Source: an uncultured Sulfitobacter sp.
Lineage (GTDB): Bacteria; Pseudomonadota; Alphaproteobacteria; Rhodobacterales; Rhodobacteraceae
Direction: 5' to 3'
Length of the DNA: 64,000 nucleotides
Assembly (NCBI GenBank): GCA_913060815.1
Contig: CAJXSZ010000008.1
Location: forward strand, 62,001-126,000
The translations under genes were made by a program, and so were the position numbers. Of the stretch, positions 61,322-64,000 are shown one piece after another; positions within the stretch are counted from its first letter, which is position 1; the number at the start of each line of letters is the position of its first letter. The notes beneath the pieces were generated by a model, which did no database searches, was not told the origin of the DNA, and was given only the letters and a program-made list of their open reading frames with translations.

Positions 61322-64000
61322 CCGCTCCCTTCTCCTGTGTGATCCTTGGGGATCAATCGCTGACCATCGCCTGTGCAGATATGATTGTAGCAGGCGGTCA
61401 CCATGTCGCCGCTGTGGTGAGCACGAATGCAGATGTGCGCGGATGGGCCGAAGGGCGGGGGATTGCGATATACGACAAACCCGCCGATCTGGTGGACGCC
61501 AGGATTACACCCTTTGATTGGCTGCTCAGCATCGCGAACCTGCGCATCATTCCAGAGGCGGCTTTGGCGCTGGCCAGCAAAGGTGCGGTGAATTTTCACG
61601 ACGGACCACTGCCGCGTTATGCGGGGCTGAACACCCCTGCATGGGCGATCATCAACGGTGAGTCGCAGCATGGCGTCAGCTGGCATATGATCGAGGGCGG
61701 CGTGGATGAAGGCGATCTGCTGGCGCAAGCGCTGGTCGAGATTTCCGAGGACGAGACGGCGTTCAGCCTCAACTCCAAATGCTATGCCGCGGGGATGGAG
61801 AGCTTTGCCGAGGTGCTCGGACAGTTGGAGCGCGGAACGCCAGAGCGCAGTCCCCAAGACCTCAGCCAACGCAGCTATTTCGCGCGCGACGACCGTCCTG
61901 CGGTGCTGGGGGTCATTGATTTTGCAAAGACTACGGCGCAGATCACCGCGATGGTGCGTGGCATGGATTTTGGCGGTTATTGGAACCCGCTGGGGCTGCC
62001 TAAGGTGCTGCAGGGTGGGGCGGTCTACATTGTCACCGCTGCGCAAGCGGCGCAGGGCGCTGGCGCTGCTGCCACCGTTCTGGAGGCTAACGGAGACCAT
62101 CTGGTCGTGGCCACGGCAGATGGCGCCGTGGCGCTGTCGCTTGCCGCGCAAGGCACTTTGCCTGAAGTTGGGTCGATTTTGGACAGCACGAATGCTGCCC
62201 ACGCCGAAGCCCAGACCCGTTTGCTCAAAGACGAGAGCTTTTGGCGCGCGCGCCTTGCCGCGATGGAGCCGCTGGAGGTGCCGCTTGCCAACGGTGAGGC
62301 GACAGGAGAATGGACCGCGCGCCGCATAGATGTTGCAAGCGGGGTAGCGCGTGATGCGGTGTTACAGGCCGCGCTGACGGCCATGGCGCAGGGTGCAGGG
62401 CAGGCGGGGGACGTAGGCTTTGCCATTTCGCCCGAAGTGCCCGAATTTGCAGCATCCTGGGTGCCGTTGCGCAGTGACGCGCCTGCCTTGGAGCGTGCCA
62501 TGCAAACCGCTGGTTTCGCGGCTGACTTGCCGCAGCGTGATCCTGCCATTGGCGATGTCGTGCCTGCAATTATGATCGCGAAGGCGCCTTTTGCGGGCAG
62601 CACGCTCACGATTGAAGCGAGCGCGGATGCGGTCATGCTGCACGGCGATGCGGGGCTTTTGTCCGATGCGGCGATGGATATTATCGCTGGCCGTGTGGCT
62701 CATGCTCTGAGAGGCGAAGACGGGTTGGCAGCCAGTGAGCGCGAGATGCTGCTGGAGACATGGAACGCCACGCAGACGGACTACGATGCCAAGCCGATCC
62801 ACACGGCCTTTGAGGCGCAAGTAGCCCGCACGCCAGATGCGACAGCCTTGGTGTTTGAGGGGCAAAGCCTGAGCTATAGCGCGCTGAACGCAGCGGCGAA
62901 CAAGCTGGCTCATCGTTTGATTGCGCAGGGGGTGACAGTCGGCACGCCCGTGGGCCTTGCCACGACGCGCAGCACCGATCTTTTGATTGGCGCGCTGGGC
63001 ATCCTCAAGGCGGGCGGTGCATACGTGCCGCTTGATCCGGCCTATCCCGCCGAGCGGATTGCCCATTACATCGCTGACAGCGGTGCAGCCGTGATCGTGA
63101 CCCAGTCAGCGCTGGCAGATAGCCTTCCCCGCGGCGATGCGGCGCTGTTGGTGCTGGACACAGACGCCGAGCTTGCCGCCGCTCCGCAGACCAACCCTGA
63201 TGCAGGCGCGGACGCGGATACGCTGGCCTATCTCATCTACACGTCAGGCTCCACGGGCACACCCAAGGGCGTGATGGTCAGCCACGGCAATGTCGCCAAC
63301 TTCTTTGCCGGCATGGACCAGCGCATTGAAAATACTGGCGGTGACGCATGGCTGGCCGTGACCAGCCTTTCGTTCGATATCTCGGTGCTGGAGCTGTTCT
63401 GGACGCTCGCGCGGGGTCTCAAGCTGGTGCTGGCGGGTGATGACAGCCGCACGGAGCTGTCGAAGGGGCCGATTGCGGTATCGGATCGCAAGATCGACTT
63501 TAACCTGTTCTATTGGGGCAATGACGACGGCATCGGGCCTGAGAAGTACCGTCTTCTACTGGAGGGCGCGAAATTCGCCGATGCTCATGGCTTCAACGCA
63601 GTCTGGACGCCCGAGCGGCATTTCCACGCCTTTGGCGGCCCCTATCCCAACCCTTCGGTGACGGGTGCGGCGGTGGCGGCTGTCACCTCCAATCTTGCTG
63701 TTCGGGCAGGCTCTTGCGTGGCTCCGTTGCACCATCCTGCACGAATTGCAGAGGAATGGGCGGTCATTGATAACCTCACCAACGGGCGTGTTGGGCTGGC
63801 CATTGCCAGCGGCTGGCAGCCCGATGATTTCATTCTGCGCCCCGAAAACACACCCCCCAACAACAAGCCTGCAATGTACGCGGCCATTGATCAGTTGCGC
63901 AGCCTTTGGCGCGGGGAAGCAGTTGAGTTTCCCACCAAGGACGGCACCCCGTTTCCCGTCGTAACCCAGCCACGCCCTGTGTCCAGCGAATTGCCTGTCT
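61318..64000 (+). CDS. Nonribosomal peptide synthetase with formyltransferase start and flavin-monooxygenase insert (right end off window)
   Basis: 894 codons are visible and the frame stays open. Residues 1 to about 250 are a methionyl-tRNA-formyltransferase-like domain (N92, H94, D130 in NFHDGPLPRYAGLN and VDEGDLL). About 265-480 looks like the back of a condensation domain with no HHxxxDG motif. An adenylation domain starts about 500: LSYSAL, AGGAYVPLDPAYP, YTSGSTGTPKG (641-651), FDISVLELFW (686-695). Before its fifth motif a luciferase-like monooxygenase domain begins (about 725: KIDFNLFYWGNDDGIGP...GFNAVWTPERHFHAFGGPYP). Start overlaps the glycosyltransferase. Confidence 0.9.
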   Translation, partial: MTAPFSCVILGDQSLTIACADMIVAGGHHVAAVVSTNADVRGWAEGRGIAIYDKPADLVDARITPFDWLLSIANLRIIPEAALALASKGAVNFHDGPLPRYAGLNTPAWAIINGESQHGVSWHMIEGGVDEGDLLAQALVEISEDETAFSLNSKCYAAGMESFAEVLGQLERGTPERSPQDLSQRSYFARDDRPAVLGVIDFAKTTAQITAMVRGMDFGGYWNPLGLPKVLQGGAVYIVTAAQAAQGAGAAATVLEANGDHLVVATADGAVALSLAAQGTLPEVGSILDSTNAAHAEAQTRLLKDESFWRARLAAMEPLEVPLANGEATGEWTARRIDVASGVARDAVLQAALTAMAQGAGQAGDVGFAISPEVPEFAASWVPLRSDAPALERAMQTAGFAADLPQRDPAIGDVVPAIMIAKAPFAGSTLTIEASADAVMLHGDAGLLSDAAMDIIAGRVAHALRGEDGLAASEREMLLETWNATQTDYDAKPIHTAFEAQVARTPDATALVFEGQSLSYSALNAAANKLAHRLIAQGVTVGTPVGLATTRSTDLLIGALGILKAGGAYVPLDPAYPAERIAHYIADSGAAVIVTQSALADSLPRGDAALLVLDTDAELAAAPQTNPDAGADADTLAYLIYTSGSTGTPKGVMVSHGNVANFFAGMDQRIENTGGDAWLAVTSLSFDISVLELFWTLARGLKLVLAGDDSRTELSKGPIAVSDRKIDFNLFYWGNDDGIGPEKYRLLLEGAKFADAHGFNAVWTPERHFHAFGGPYPNPSVTGAAVAAVTSNLAVRAGSCVAPLHHPARIAEEWAVIDNLTNGRVGLAIASGWQPDDFILRPENTPPNNKPAMYAAIDQLRSLWRGEAVEFPTKDGTPFPVVTQPRPVSSELPV

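Noticed and set aside
61706-62329. 207-codon alternative + frame inside the NRPS
   Set aside because: The main frame stays open throughout and has formyltransferase and adenylation motifs; this frame is Arg-rich shadow. Unlike mobB and mobD it has no ribosome site or membrane segment.
1-64000. CRISPR arrays and insertion sequences
   Set aside because: No regularly spaced repeats and no transposase-like proteins were seen; the only recombinase is the tyrosine integrase.

Overview
The window looks like a chromosomal segment of a marine Roseobacter-group alphaproteobacterium (Rhodobacterales). The support is indirect: high G+C, tightly packed genes with ATGA/GTGA overlaps, putA with a divergent Lrp-type regulator, metF divergent from metR, BKACE/carnitine genes, a non-pyrrolysine MttB-family protein, and an alphaproteobacterial-type metG whose KMSKS-region reads STSRG. 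The species cannot be named from this sequence alone.

Layout. 1-8.4 kb is core chromosome: the end of a molybdopterin hydroxylase large subunit, a DUF2235 hydrolase, a thioesterase, metF/metR, a VOC protein, a CurA-like reductase, an inositol monophosphatase, and a rhomboid/GFA pair. 8.44-21.95 kb is an integrated mobilizable island flanked by a perfect 14-bp direct repeat. It carries a replication-type HTH protein, a mobC-relaxase-mobB-mobD module in which mobB and mobD lie inside the relaxase gene in another frame, two small regulators, an unknown pair, a four-gene restriction-modification/defence operon (C5 cytosine methylase, MORC/MutL-like GHKL ATPase, Z1-domain ATPase, PD-(D/E)XK nuclease), a repressor, a Xis-like protein and a tyrosine integrase. 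Its left end holds the 3' half of a tRNA-Arg(CCT) gene without a 5' half, so it seems to sit at a site other than its cognate tRNA.

21.96-33.5 kb returns to core genes: putA/putR, a TPR protein, tRNA-Leu(TAA), an AhpD-like protein with a divergent TetR and paired operators, metG, a serine hydrolase, an MFS transporter and an aldo/keto reductase. 33.5-37.2 kb is a translationally coupled operon for carnitine breakdown to glycine betaine (BKACE, lipocalin-like lipoprotein, carnitine dehydrogenase-thioesterase fusion, SDR). 37.3-49.2 kb contains a desaturase, a DMT exporter, NUDIX, DUF983, an EF-hand/ECF-sigma/metal-sensor cluster, a PleD-like cyclase with a dead receiver, an MttB-family methyltransferase, and an H-NOX-fold protein paired with an HNOBA-GGDEF protein, resembling a split soluble guanylate cyclase.

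49.3-64.0 kb is a surface-glycan and natural-product locus: two glycosyltransferases, a WecG/TagA-type transferase on the other strand, a Wzy/ligase-like membrane protein, a 2133-residue type I polyketide synthase (KS-AT-KR-DH-ACP-TE), a further glycosyltransferase, and an NRPS that runs off the window. The NRPS starts with a formyltransferase domain, has only a condensation-domain remnant, and has a luciferase-like flavin monooxygenase inserted in its adenylation domain. The most unusual items are the NRPS/PKS/glycan locus, the island with its nested mobilization genes and MORC-Z1 defence operon, and the H-NOX protein that appears to have lost its haem ligands.
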